A DNA stretch of 64,000 bases from Alginatibacterium sediminis (GCF_003610775.1 NZ_RAQO01000004.1:869755-933754); one strand, 5' to 3'. Positions 47,435-56,384 are shown, counted from the first letter of the stretch. The notes: generated from the sequence alone by a model not told the origin. Numbers and translations: made by a program.

Positions 47435-47925
47435 TCTATAACCTTGATTGAAATGGCTTGAGCGGGGCAAACAGTGATGCATGCGCCACATGATGAGCAA
47501 AGTTCTGAATCTACTTCTAAGCTCGCAGTTCCTCCAATTTGAGCTGCAATACTTAAGGCTTCAGGTTCACAGCTATCAGCGCAAGAGCGACAATATACCC
47601 CTTGAGTATTTAAGCAACGTGAGCTATCAATGCTCGCCTCTTGTTGCCAAGGTTCATGTGAGTTTGGGTGGAACAGTGATTCGGGGCAAGTTTCTGAACA
47701 GGCATAACACAGTTCGCATTCGGCTTTGCGAAAATCCAAAACCGGATAGCCGCCATCACCGTTAACAATTACTTTAGTTGGGCAGGCTTCCACACATTTA
47801 CCGCACCGGGTGCAATCGCTTTCGAATTTTTCTGTCTTTAGCCAAGGAAGCTGAGATTGAAATGGCGCGCGCTGTTTCAATTTGCGATTAAATAAGCGCC
47901 GTTTTGATTGATCCGCTTCCTGCAT
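47431..47925 (-). CDS. napF: NapF, ferredoxin-type accessory protein
   Basis: About 164 aa with four cysteine-rich Fe-S segments: CTRCGKCVEACP, CELCYACSETCP, CRSCADSCEP and CSSCGACITVCP. In E. coli NapF is cytoplasmic, interacts with NapA and helps its Fe-S or cofactor maturation. It is the first gene of the nap operon. The ATG at 47925 is preferred; a TTG at 47940 is possible. FNR-like and NarP-like sites lie 60-120 nt upstream. Confidence 0.93.
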   Translation of the reverse strand: MQEADQSKRRLFNRKLKQRAPFQSQLPWLKTEKFESDCTRCGKCVEACPTKVIVNGDGGYPVLDFRKAECELCYACSETCPESLFHPNSHEPWQQEASIDSSRCLNTQGVYCRSCADSCEPEALSIAAQIGGTASLEVDSELCSSCGACITVCPAQAISIKVIE

Positions 47926-47987
47926 TAATTCACATACCAAATCTAGGTGTTATATAGAAGCGTATGCAATGTAACCGGATGTTAACA

Positions 47988-48003
47988 TACCTCTGAAGAG
48001 ATA
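47988..48003. promoter_or_regulatory. Candidate NarP/NarL 7-2-7 site at the nap promoter
   Basis: TACCTCT-GA-AGAGATA fits two inverted heptamers (TACYYMT type) separated by 2 bp, with one mismatch in the second. That is the arrangement preferred by NarP. It lies between the FNR-like palindrome and the napF start, and the narQP-type genes are divergent neighbours. Confidence 0.65.
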
Positions 48004-48015
48004 AAGCGAATGCAC

Positions 48016-48044
48016 TTTGACCTAAATCAATGATTTAAGTCAAA
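48016..48044. promoter_or_regulatory. Two fused FNR-like sites at the nap promoter
   Basis: TTGACCTAAATCAA (48017-48030) differs from the FNR consensus TTGAT-N4-ATCAA at one position. The inverted copy ATGATTTAAGTCAA (48030-48043) overlaps it by one base. Together they make a 14-bp inverted repeat with a single central base and one mismatch. The element begins 15 nt after the moaA stop and lies about 105 nt upstream of napF. Confidence 0.7.
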
Positions 48045-48058
48045 AAAGTGCTCGCAAG

Positions 48059-49033
48059 TTAACCACCAATTGACGCAAGATTTTGTGTTGCACCGGAATC
48101 GTGCTGATGTAGGAAATGACTAACCTTTTTACCTTGAATATGCATGATAAGTTGCTCACTCAATGCGAGCCCCCCATCGTCTAGTTGTAAGTACTGACGA
48201 AGGTCAATACCAGCATCACTAAATAAACAAAGGTGTAAGTGACCTCTTGCTGAAATTCTTAGTCGGTTACAGCTTGCGCAAAAGTCTTTGCTATAGGGCA
48301 TAATTAAACCAATTTTGCCTTTATAGTCACGATGGCCAAAAACTTGGGCAGGGCCTGCATTTTTACTGACTATCTGCTGCTGCCAACCCATTGCTAGCAA
48401 TTGGTCTTTCAAACTACTACCACTGCTGTGGTGCTTATCAAAGTAGTCTTTGTTTTCAGCCATTTCCATCAATTCGATAAAACGTACTTCAACCGGTCTA
48501 TCTTTAATCCATTCCAAAAATCGCTTAAGGTTAGCTTGCTGACCTTGACGCATCAAAACACTATTGAGTTTAAGGTTGGTAAAACCTAGATCGACGGCTT
48601 TATCGATACCAGCCATCACTTTTTTGAAGGATTGTGTCCCAGTAATTTGATTGAATTGTTCAGAGAAAAGACTATCGACACTAACGTTAATCGCATTTAA
48701 GCCCGCATCTAACCAACGTTCAATGTCTTTTTCCATGCGAAAGCCATTGGTCGTCATGGCAACTTTTTTAATACCCGGAGTTTGGGCACAATGGGCAATA
48801 ATGTCGGGTAGGTCTTTTCGTAGGCTCGGCTCACCACCTGTAATGCGAATTTTATTTGTCCCCAAACGCGCAAACGCACTCGTGACTGTTTTAATTTCGC
48901 TGAGGTTTAGAAATGACTCGTCATGTTGAGCATGATAGCCATCCGGTAAGCAATAGTTGCAACTAAAGTTGCATACATCTGTAATCGAAAGGCGCAAATA
49001 ATAAAATTTGCGCGCATAAGCATCTTCTAGCAT
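48059..49033 (-). CDS. moaA: MoaA, GTP 3',8-cyclase of molybdenum cofactor synthesis
   Basis: 324 aa radical SAM enzyme. The N-terminal cluster is CNFSCNYC, the GGEP motif is RITGGEPSLRKDLP, and the C-terminal second cluster is in CASCNRLRISARGHLHLC. It ends with GG as MoaA requires. With MoaC it converts GTP to cyclic pyranopterin monophosphate. The ATG at 49033 has AAGG directly upstream; a TTG 12 nt earlier would lie inside that site. No moaC, moaD or moaE is adjacent. It shares the strand of the nap operon and is preceded by a molybdenum-cofactor riboswitch. Confidence 0.95.
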   Translation of the reverse strand: MLEDAYARKFYYLRLSITDVCNFSCNYCLPDGYHAQHDESFLNLSEIKTVTSAFARLGTNKIRITGGEPSLRKDLPDIIAHCAQTPGIKKVAMTTNGFRMEKDIERWLDAGLNAINVSVDSLFSEQFNQITGTQSFKKVMAGIDKAVDLGFTNLKLNSVLMRQGQQANLKRFLEWIKDRPVEVRFIELMEMAENKDYFDKHHSSGSSLKDQLLAMGWQQQIVSKNAGPAQVFGHRDYKGKIGLIMPYSKDFCASCNRLRISARGHLHLCLFSDAGIDLRQYLQLDDGGLALSEQLIMHIQGKKVSHFLHQHDSGATQNLASIGG

Positions 49034-49160
49034 AAACCTTTCCAAGTATGGGAGATAAGTACATTTCTATACCTACCCTGTTTAGCCAAATTGACTAAAG
49101 GCCTGCGCAACATATTCGAAGATCGAACTTAGTTGGTTTTGAGAATCAAAGCGCAGGCTT
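49034..49160 (-). promoter_or_regulatory. Molybdenum cofactor (Moco) riboswitch in the moaA leader
   Basis: The last 45 nt of the leader match the E. coli moaA Moco riboswitch in register, as recalled. An 8-bp stem (49077-49070 with 49061-49054) closes a loop containing AGAAATG. It is followed by CTCCC and then TGGAAAGG, which holds the ribosome binding site. Upstream, GCCTGCGC (49101-49108) and GCGCAGGC (49151-49158) form a long-range stem. High cofactor would be expected to reduce moaA translation. The 5' boundary and complete fold are not certain. Confidence 0.75.
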
Positions 49161-49163
49161 CGG

Positions 49164-49182
49164 TTCTAATTGAAAATTAGAA
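49164..49182. promoter_or_regulatory. Palindrome between moaA and narQ-like genes
   Basis: TTCTAATT (49164-49171) and AATTAGAA (49175-49182) are perfect 8-bp complements with a GAA spacer. It lies in the divergent promoter region, just upstream of the riboswitch. Probably an operator; regulator unknown. Confidence 0.4.
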
Positions 49183-49318
49183 TAGGTGATATTAGATACG
49201 AAGTTAAGTCTTATGGGCGTAAAACGCGCCATAACACGCTAAATTCTTCGCTCTATGCCTATTAAGTGATAAGTTTAACTCGCTTATCGCACTTTATTTA
49301 GTCCATAGAGGAAAGGTT

Positions 49319-50995
49319 GTGCAAAGGAATTTGTTGTTTTCGCCATCGTTGGTGCAAACCACCCGACGTATTTTTGTTGCTAGTTTAGGCTTATTTGCTG
49401 TTATCGCTCTAAGTTCCATGATCAGTTTAGCAACTAGCTTAAAAGATGCCGAAGCCGTTAACGTTGCTGGCTCTCTGCGGATGCAAAGCTATCGTTTAGC
49501 GTATGGCATCTCAAGTGGGCAACCTAATCTTAACGATAAAATTGCGGCCTTTGAGCAATCATTACATGCGCCGAGTTTAAGCCGCTATAGCAACGATTGG
49601 ATATACAAAGATCAGGCTGGCGATTACTTTGCGTTACAACAACATTGGGCTCGTTTAAAACCATTTCTATTAAGTGATAATCCGCAACTTTTTTTAGACG
49701 AAGTTGTCACCTTTGTGAGCGAAATCGATAAGTTTGTTGAAGGCCTGCAATATCTCTCCGAAAATAAAATCTTAACCTTGGTGGGAGTGCAATTATTTGC
49801 ATTTGTTATCATGGCGTTGCTATTTGCAAGTTTACAAAACTACCTCAAACGTTATTTAGTTGAACCTTTACAAGGCCTGGCTTCTATGGCCAAACGAATA
49901 GAGGCGGGTCAATTCAATGTCGAGTCCCCAACAACCTCTTGTTTAGAAATCCATAAGCTTAGCGATACCATGTCAACGATGACGAAACAGCTCGAAAGCA
50001 TGTATAGCACGTTAGAGCAACAAGTTAGCGACAAAACCAATCAGCTTCAAACTACGAATCGAGAACTTAGTTCTCTATATGCTGTACAAGGAATTTTGCA
50101 ACAACTTGAGTTAAGTGACCTGCATTTATTGCATTCGTTGGATATCTTAATTGAGCAACTCGATATTAGTGGTGCTTGCTTACAGCTTAATGCCCGAAAA
50201 CAAACATTGCTGCGGGGTCAAGATCAAACCTGGAACTGGGTTGGTCTTAGTTTTAACCAACTAGAATTTGGACAACTTGGTCTCCCCCAACATGTCGATG
50301 GTTATGCCCCTTTAATCCAAGCATATGGCTTGGCAATAAGCCGTGCACTTCATTTTGAAAGGCATATCGTTCAGCAACAAAAGCTACTCATTTTGGATGA
50401 GCGCGCAACCATTGCACGGGAGCTTCACGATTCTTTAGCCCAAAGTCTTTCTTATATGAAGATCCAGATATCTCTATTAAAACGAGAACTAGATAATAAT
50501 CCGGTAAATGATAAAACCCAATCTTATATAGATGAGTTACAAATGGTGATATCTCAGTCTTACTTGCAACTACGGCAGTTGTTAACGACTTTCCGACTGA
50601 GTGTAAAAGAAGCCTTGTTAAGCGAGTCATTAAAAGCGATCGTCAAGCAACTCGATGAGCAATCCCAGCATCGGATTCAATTATACAGTCAGTTATCAAA
50701 TGACAATCTCCCCGCCGACCTACAGATCCACGTAATTCAGTTAGTTAGGGAAGCAACAATCAATGCCATAAAGCATGCACAGTGTGATAATATTCAAATT
50801 AATTGTAGTCAAAATAAGCGCGAAATAACTATCCGTGTCGAAGATAACGGCGCCAGCGACGCCAATTTGATTGCAAAGGCAGATCACTTCGGTCTGCAGA
50901 TAATGCGCGAACGAAGCGAACGCCTAAATGGGCAACTACTATTTACACAAAGTCATCTCGGCGGTTTATGCGTTGAGTTGAAGTTTTCGGTTTAG
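49319..50995 (+). CDS. narQ: Nitrate/nitrite sensor histidine kinase, NarQ/NarX type
   Basis: An inner-membrane kinase of 558 aa. TM1 is at about 18-40; a periplasmic sensor follows with the P-box DAEAVNVAGSLRMQSYRLA (residues 43-61), which binds nitrate. TM2 is at about 150-172, then HAMP (about 175-230), a central region and a HisKA_3/HATPase module. The phospho-acceptor is in ARELHDSLAQSLSYMK (about residue 370). The start is GTG with GAGGAAAGG upstream. It pairs with the response regulator 26 nt downstream. NarQ is preferred to NarX because of the simple central region. Confidence 0.93.
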   Translation: MQRNLLFSPSLVQTTRRIFVASLGLFAVIALSSMISLATSLKDAEAVNVAGSLRMQSYRLAYGISSGQPNLNDKIAAFEQSLHAPSLSRYSNDWIYKDQAGDYFALQQHWARLKPFLLSDNPQLFLDEVVTFVSEIDKFVEGLQYLSENKILTLVGVQLFAFVIMALLFASLQNYLKRYLVEPLQGLASMAKRIEAGQFNVESPTTSCLEIHKLSDTMSTMTKQLESMYSTLEQQVSDKTNQLQTTNRELSSLYAVQGILQQLELSDLHLLHSLDILIEQLDISGACLQLNARKQTLLRGQDQTWNWVGLSFNQLEFGQLGLPQHVDGYAPLIQAYGLAISRALHFERHIVQQQKLLILDERATIARELHDSLAQSLSYMKIQISLLKRELDNNPVNDKTQSYIDELQMVISQSYLQLRQLLTTFRLSVKEALLSESLKAIVKQLDEQSQHRIQLYSQLSNDNLPADLQIHVIQLVREATINAIKHAQCDNIQINCSQNKREITIRVEDNGASDANLIAKADHFGLQIMRERSERLNGQLLFTQSHLGGLCVELKFSV

Positions 50996-51021
50996 ACCCA
51001 GGAAGGAGTCACCAATACCTT

Positions 51022-51657
51022 ATGTCTGACATTATTCGTACTTTGGTCGTTGACGACCACCCATTAATGCGCAAAGGCGTCGTGCAATTTTTACAAGCAG
51101 AGGATGACTTTGAAGTCGTCGCTGAAGCTAGTGACGGCGCAGCTGCTATAGACCTAGCCCAAGAACACGATTTTGATCTGATTTTGCTAGACCTAAATAT
51201 GAAGGGCTTGTCAGGTTTCGACACCCTTAAAATGCTGCGTGAGAAAGACGTTAATTGCCGCATCATCATTCTAACCGTATCGGACTCAAAGAATGATGTC
51301 ATCCGCTTGATCAACGCAGGAGCTGACGGCTATCTACTAAAAGATATGGATCCAGATGCTTTAGTCAGCACACTTCGTCAAGCCATTGGTGGACAGCAAG
51401 CCATCAGTGAACAACTCATTCCGTATTTGGATTGCTTAGACGATATTGATGACTTCCACCATCGTCTCGAAGACTTAACCCGTCGCGAACTACAAACCCT
51501 GCAGCATATTGCGCGAGGTCTGAGTAATCGTGAAGTCGCAGATGCATTAAACATAACTGAAGGTACCGTCAAAGTTCATGTTAAATCCCTATTGCGCAAG
51601 CTAAAAGCCAAGTCTCGGGTAGAAATGACCGTGATGTATTTGGAACACTTAAACTAA
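51022..51657 (+). CDS. narP: NarP/NarL-type nitrate response regulator
   Basis: 211 aa. The receiver domain has D11/D12, phospho-acceptor D57 (LILLDLNMKG), T85 and K107 (GYLLKDMD). A LuxR-type HTH follows (about 145-208): LTRRELQTLQHIARGLSNRE, VADALNITEGTVKVHVKSLL. It probably activates nap through the 7-2-7 site at 47988. It forms an operon with the sensor kinase. NarP rather than NarL is suggested by the linked periplasmic reductase. Confidence 0.92.
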   Translation: MSDIIRTLVVDDHPLMRKGVVQFLQAEDDFEVVAEASDGAAAIDLAQEHDFDLILLDLNMKGLSGFDTLKMLREKDVNCRIIILTVSDSKNDVIRLINAGADGYLLKDMDPDALVSTLRQAIGGQQAISEQLIPYLDCLDDIDDFHHRLEDLTRRELQTLQHIARGLSNREVADALNITEGTVKVHVKSLLRKLKAKSRVEMTVMYLEHLN

Positions 51658-51715
51658 TTTGCTGTAGCTTGCTAATTACAGCCAATAGTTTATAGGGCCA
51701 AGGATGGGTCTTTAG

Positions 51716-52657
51716 ATGAAAACCTTATTGGTAGATGATACGCGTACCGAACAACTCGTCACTAGCACCTTTCTTAAGGCGCTAGGCCATGAGGTTGTGA
51801 TCGCCGGCAGCGGAGCTCAAGCCTTACAACTATTTCAGCAGCACCAGCCGGATTTGGTACTACTCGATATCGTGATGCCGGAAATGGACGGCTATGAAGT
51901 CGTTCGTCAATTACGCGAGCAATCACAAAATTGGGTACCGGTTATCTTCTTAAGCGGCAAAGCTGAACCTCAAGACATTTTGTATGGGATCGAATGTGGT
52001 GCGGACGACTATTTAGTTAAGCCAATTAATAAAATTATTCTAGATGCTAAAATGCAGGCCATGGAACGCATCTCTAGAATGCGGAAGCAACTCATACAAA
52101 CTCAAGACCAATTATCGCAGGCTAACTTGATTTTGGAAAAACAAGTTAGCTTAGATGGACTCACGGGTATTGCAAATCGTAGAGAATTTGACCTTCACCT
52201 TTCACGTGAGCTCAAGCGTTCCCAACGCGATAAACAACCGCTAGTCTTATTGCTTTGCGATATAGATTGGTTTAAAAACTATAACGATTATTACGGCCAT
52301 ATTGCTGGCGATCACTGTTTAGGTAAGGTTGCCCAAGCTTTAGATCGTCTAAGTTTAAGGCCCGGTGATTTAGCCTGTCGTTACGGTGGTGAAGAGTTTG
52401 CAATGATTTTGCCCAATACCAACCTAGATGGCGGTATCTCGAAAGCAAAGGCGATTCTCAAATGTATTCAAGAATTGGCAATCGAACACAAAAAATCTAG
52501 CTATGACTTGATAACAATTAGTGTTGGTATCAGCTTTTGCGAACAATGCCAGAATATAAGCCCACAACAATTGACTCAGATTTCGGATGAAGCCTTGTAT
52601 CAAGCAAAAGGCAAAGGGCGAAACACTTTCCATCATATTGAACAGAGCAGCCTATGA
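51716..52657 (+). CDS. Response regulator with diguanylate cyclase domain (PleD-like, REC-GGDEF)
   Basis: 313 aa. The receiver has D51 (LVLLDIVMPEMDGYEVV) and a conserved lysine in DDYLVKPI. A coiled-coil linker leads to the GGDEF domain with active site GGEEF (224-228) and an intact inhibitory I-site RPGD (215-218) five residues before. It should make c-di-GMP in a phosphorylation-dependent way. It lies 58 nt after narP on the same strand and overlaps the next gene by ATGA. Confidence 0.92.
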   Translation: MKTLLVDDTRTEQLVTSTFLKALGHEVVIAGSGAQALQLFQQHQPDLVLLDIVMPEMDGYEVVRQLREQSQNWVPVIFLSGKAEPQDILYGIECGADDYLVKPINKIILDAKMQAMERISRMRKQLIQTQDQLSQANLILEKQVSLDGLTGIANRREFDLHLSRELKRSQRDKQPLVLLLCDIDWFKNYNDYYGHIAGDHCLGKVAQALDRLSLRPGDLACRYGGEEFAMILPNTNLDGGISKAKAILKCIQELAIEHKKSSYDLITISVGISFCEQCQNISPQQLTQISDEALYQAKGKGRNTFHHIEQSSL

Positions 52658-53061
52658 GATTTAGAGGTGTAATCGCGGCATTTATTGTCATTCTAATTGG
52701 TATCTTTTTTTACATATATTCAGTACATAAAAGCTTGGAAGTAGCCCAAGCCTTGTGTCCTAAACAACAGGCGGTATTGCAGGCAGAGTTTGCGCTAGTC
52801 GATATTATTGACCTTGGCCAAGAGCGTCAGTATTTGTATATTTCTAAGCTTGCCAAAAACAGTCCTTTGCGACACCTTGGCTTTGATCAAGGTGATATTT
52901 TTCGAGGCGTATCTGACCAAAGCATTTTGTGTGAGTTAAGTTTAGAAACGTCGAAAAATTTATTTTTACGAGTGGCTCCACTTGGCCTTGATGCTTATTC
53001 AGAATCAGACTGGAAAGTATTAAAAACACCGGCGCAATTCTTAAAAAAAATCGACAACTAG
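52654..53061 (+). CDS. Membrane-anchored protein of unknown function (possible PDZ-like)
   Basis: 135 aa, not recognised as a known family. One N-terminal membrane helix (about 4-24) is followed by about 110 periplasmic residues with two cysteines (C35, C89). The stretch SKLAKNSPLRHLGFDQGDIF resembles the carboxylate-binding loop of PDZ-like domains in type II secretion proteins, but this is weak. Its ATG overlaps the GGDEF gene stop (ATGA), so the two are translated together, and the PLD lipoprotein starts 9 nt after it. Confidence 0.55.
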   Translation: MRFRGVIAAFIVILIGIFFYIYSVHKSLEVAQALCPKQQAVLQAEFALVDIIDLGQERQYLYISKLAKNSPLRHLGFDQGDIFRGVSDQSILCELSLETSKNLFLRVAPLGLDAYSESDWKVLKTPAQFLKKIDN

Positions 53062-53070
53062 GAAACATAC

Positions 53071-54618
53071 ATGAACCTTGTATACATCAAAAGACTCGTT
53101 GTTTGTTATAGCCTAGTGTTGCTTGTAAGCGCTTGTAGTCAGCGCCCAAGCGAGACTAAAATTCAACAATATAAAACGCCCAGTTACTTGTTCGAGTCTG
53201 ACCCCAACTCCTTAGTTGCTATGCGCGTTGACTCTTTAGCTTTGCAAACAAACAACAGTGCAATCATTCCGATTACTGACGGACTGGACGCCTACGCTGC
53301 GCGCATCGCCTTAATAGACCATGCTGAAAAAGGAATTGACGCTCAATACTATATTCTAAAGCGTGACCTCACTGGTGAACTATTCTTAAGCAAACTTTAC
53401 ATGGCTGCTCAGAATGGGAAACGAGTCCGCCTGTTGTTAGACGATCTTGGTAGCGATGACATGGATGATTTGTTAGCCGCACTATCGAGCCATCCTAATA
53501 TGGAGGTCCGCTTGTTTAATGCTTTTTACAAACGTAGTTCCAAAATAAGTTCAATGCTATTCGACTTTAAACGTCTTAACGGCCGCATGCATAACAAATC
53601 GTTAACTGCAGATAATCAGGTCACCATTGTCGGGGGACGTAATATCAGTGATGTCTATTTTAAAGCCAAACGAGACCTGCAATTTTATGATGCAGATGTC
53701 GTAGGATTTGGCCCGATAGTCCACGAGGTATCCGCTTCATTTGACCATTATTGGAACTCTGAACGAAGCTACCCCATTGAGCTGTTTGTAGACAGTGAAA
53801 TTGACGTAAAAGCGCAATTATTAGGCTTAGAGAACAGTCTGGCAAATAGAGACATCGCCCCTTACTTGCAACAGTTTTCTAAGTATCGAGTAGCACTAGC
53901 GAATGATCAATTCCTCGCGGCCAGCTATGAATGCGAGGCGAGCCTTTTAGTTGATACGCCGGGGAAATTCGTGAATCAAGAGCACGATGAAAGTCAACTC
54001 GCAGCTCAACTTGCGGGCGTGCTTGGTCAAGCTAAGCGACGAATAATTGTCAGTTCACCTTATTTTGTGCCTGGAAAAAGCGGAACTGAAGCGCTAGTAG
54101 CAGCGGCGCAATCCGGGATAAAAATTGATATAATAACCAACAGCCTAGCTGCAACTGATGTCGCTGTTGTACACGGTGGCTATGCTCGGTATCGCAAGCG
54201 ATTGTTAGAAGCAGGCATAAAGATTTGGGAAATTAAACCATTTAGCGACAGCACAAATATCTCGTTTATTGGTAAAGGTGAATCCAAGTCTTCTTTGCAT
54301 AGTAAATTCTTTGTCGTTGACGATAGCCATCTCTTTGTTGGTAGCTTCAACTGGGATCCCCGTTCAATTGAAATAAATACCGAAATGGGGATTGTGATGC
54401 AATGCCCTCAACTCAATCAAAATGCATCTCAGGGCCTAGAGACTAAAGTCCCATACCTAAGTTACTTAGTAAGCTTAGATGGTAAAGGGAATATTCAGTG
54501 GGAGGAGCGCGAAGAAAGTGGCGCGGTTAACATATATAGAACCGAGCCAGAAGCCGGTTTCTCGCGCAGATTTCAGGCGTTTGTGTCGCGGATCTTACCT
54601 ATAGAAGGGCAGCTTTAA
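53071..54618 (+). CDS. Phospholipase D-family lipoprotein (cardiolipin-synthase-like)
   Basis: 515 aa. The signal peptide ends in a lipobox (LLVSAC, C22), so it is a lipoprotein. There are two HKD motifs, HNKSLTADNQVTIVGGRN (about 174) and HSKFFVVDDSHLFVGSFNWD (about 410), as in the PLD superfamily. The layout resembles ClsC/YmdC-type cardiolipin synthases, though ClsC is not normally a lipoprotein. It may remodel phospholipids at the envelope. Last gene of the narQ-narP-GGDEF-unknown run; convergent with slyD. Confidence 0.87.
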   Translation: MNLVYIKRLVVCYSLVLLVSACSQRPSETKIQQYKTPSYLFESDPNSLVAMRVDSLALQTNNSAIIPITDGLDAYAARIALIDHAEKGIDAQYYILKRDLTGELFLSKLYMAAQNGKRVRLLLDDLGSDDMDDLLAALSSHPNMEVRLFNAFYKRSSKISSMLFDFKRLNGRMHNKSLTADNQVTIVGGRNISDVYFKAKRDLQFYDADVVGFGPIVHEVSASFDHYWNSERSYPIELFVDSEIDVKAQLLGLENSLANRDIAPYLQQFSKYRVALANDQFLAASYECEASLLVDTPGKFVNQEHDESQLAAQLAGVLGQAKRRIIVSSPYFVPGKSGTEALVAAAQSGIKIDIITNSLAATDVAVVHGGYARYRKRLLEAGIKIWEIKPFSDSTNISFIGKGESKSSLHSKFFVVDDSHLFVGSFNWDPRSIEINTEMGIVMQCPQLNQNASQGLETKVPYLSYLVSLDGKGNIQWEEREESGAVNIYRTEPEAGFSRRFQAFVSRILPIEGQL

Positions 54619-54640
54619 CCCTACCCCTTTGCATTAACAC

Positions 54641-55120
54641 TTAGTGTTGGTGACCACAACCACCTTCACTATGTACATGGCCGTGCTCAATCTCTTCTGC
54701 AGTGGCCTCTCGTACATCAATGATTTCAACATTGAACTTGAGGTCTAAGCCCGATAGCGGATGGTTACCGTCGATGATCACTTCTTCACCTTCGATGGCT
54801 AAAATCATTACTGATTGTTCGCCTTGATCGGTCGTAGCTCTAAATTGCATTCCGGGTTCGGGGGTATGTTCACCAAACATGCTCACAGGCACCGCTTGCA
54901 GTAAATCTTCTGAACGCTCGCCATAAGCATTTACAGCTTCAATCTCAACTTCAAACTTATCGCTTGTTTGTTTACCCATAAGCTCTGACTCAAGGCCAGG
55001 AATTAACTGACCGAGACCTATAATAACTACTAATGGCTCGTTTTCAGGGCTTTGGTCGATAAGCTCGCCAGCAGTCTGAACCTTATAGTTTAATGTAACG
55101 ACTGAATGTTGTTTTATCAA
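54641..55120 (-). CDS. slyD: SlyD-like FKBP-type peptidyl-prolyl isomerase
   Basis: 159 aa. The FKBP core shows VTLNYKVQTAGELIDQSPEN and GLGQLIPGLESELMG, with an IF insert domain (SEDLLQAVPVSMFGEHTPEP). A short histidine-rich tail, HGHVHSEGGCGHQH, could bind nickel or other metals as in SlyD. It assists folding and possibly metal delivery to metalloenzymes. Single gene, with 22 nt to the convergent PLD gene. Confidence 0.88.
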   Translation of the reverse strand: MIKQHSVVTLNYKVQTAGELIDQSPENEPLVVIIGLGQLIPGLESELMGKQTSDKFEVEIEAVNAYGERSEDLLQAVPVSMFGEHTPEPGMQFRATTDQGEQSVMILAIEGEEVIIDGNHPLSGLDLKFNVEIIDVREATAEEIEHGHVHSEGGCGHQH

Positions 55121-55208
55121 AGTGTTTGCCTTTTATACATCTTGAGTGTGGCGTGGATTCTACCTTGTTCTTTAACTTGTCTCAAAAAATTGATCCGACT
55201 TTAATTGT

Positions 55209-56384
55209 TTAAATAGCTAAAACCTTATTTCTTCCACTATTTTTAGCCTGATACATTGCTTTATCAGCCGTATTTAGCAATATTTTCTTGTCAGTATCTT
55301 TGTCCACTTTAACAGCATGGCAGCCAATGCTAAGCGTTAAAAACTGCCCCGTCGAACTCTTATGTTTAAAGGCCAACATTGCAACGGCAGCTTTTATTCT
55401 TTCTCCGACAAGCTTTGCTTCGTCCAAGTTAGTCTCTGGTAGTAAAACAGCAAATTCTTCACCTCCAATGCGAGCAGCCATATCTGAGCTTCGTTTGACT
55501 TGATGCCTAAACATCATACCAAGTGAAACCAGAGCTTCATCACCCTTTAAATGACCCTGAGTGTCATTAAGTTGTTTAAAGTGATCAACATCTATCATCA
55601 AGAGCGCTAAGCTAGAACCGCTGCGCTGAGCGCGTCGCCATTCCTGATGATATCTTTCATCAAATGCTCTGCGATTACTAAGCCCTGTTAACGAGTCCGT
55701 TAACATTTGTTGCTCCAAGCGCGCGTTTAAAATTTGAAGCTGCTCTTCTTTGTGTTGCAATTTAATGTTTTGCTTTAATACTCTTTCGCGCATTTCAAAA
55801 TATCGCTGATTTTCATTATCAAGCAATACTTCCAATACCAAGGCGAAACCGATAACAATAAAATACCTTAAGAAATCAATGCTCGCGTGTATATCCCCAA
55901 TCGCAATAAAGTAAAAAGAGCTCAGGCAATAAAGTAGTGAACCAAACCCCAAAATAATACAAAGTCGTCTTAGTGGAACAAAGACCATGCCGCCTAACAA
56001 GCCATGGAGGATAACCACCGCCAAGTTAATCCGTCCATATACACTTATAGTAACAGCCGTACCAACAGCGCAAACGGCTGTAATAATTACATACGAAAGA
56101 TCCACATAAGCAGAATGGGAAATACCAAGCCTATGACCTAAAGCAGCCGGATGTGCCGCTAGAAGCATAATAAACACTGCATTGATAAGCTTGAAACTAA
56201 AATGATGCAAAGTTAAATACATCAAACGAGCATCTTGCCCATTCGAAAGTTCTAATTCGCTAGTAATAACCAATAAGTTGAAAAAGAACAATGCGACAGC
56301 GACAACTTTAACCGTGCGCGACGCATTGCGTTGATTGATGTCATTTTGAATAAACAGTGACACATCTTGTTCATTTCGCGGCAA
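55209..56384 (-). CDS. Membrane diguanylate cyclase
   Basis: 391 aa. The N-terminal part has about six hydrophobic segments (about 25-200), an unclassified integral-membrane sensor. A coiled coil (about 205-230) leads to the GGDEF domain with active site GGEEF and an I-site RSSD five residues before it. It makes c-di-GMP from GTP. No partner gene is adjacent. The signal sensed is unknown. Confidence 0.9.
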   Translation of the reverse strand: MPRNEQDVSLFIQNDINQRNASRTVKVVAVALFFFNLLVITSELELSNGQDARLMYLTLHHFSFKLINAVFIMLLAAHPAALGHRLGISHSAYVDLSYVIITAVCAVGTAVTISVYGRINLAVVILHGLLGGMVFVPLRRLCIILGFGSLLYCLSSFYFIAIGDIHASIDFLRYFIVIGFALVLEVLLDNENQRYFEMRERVLKQNIKLQHKEEQLQILNARLEQQMLTDSLTGLSNRRAFDERYHQEWRRAQRSGSSLALLMIDVDHFKQLNDTQGHLKGDEALVSLGMMFRHQVKRSSDMAARIGGEEFAVLLPETNLDEAKLVGERIKAAVAMLAFKHKSSTGQFLTLSIGCHAVKVDKDTDKKILLNTADKAMYQAKNSGRNKVLAI

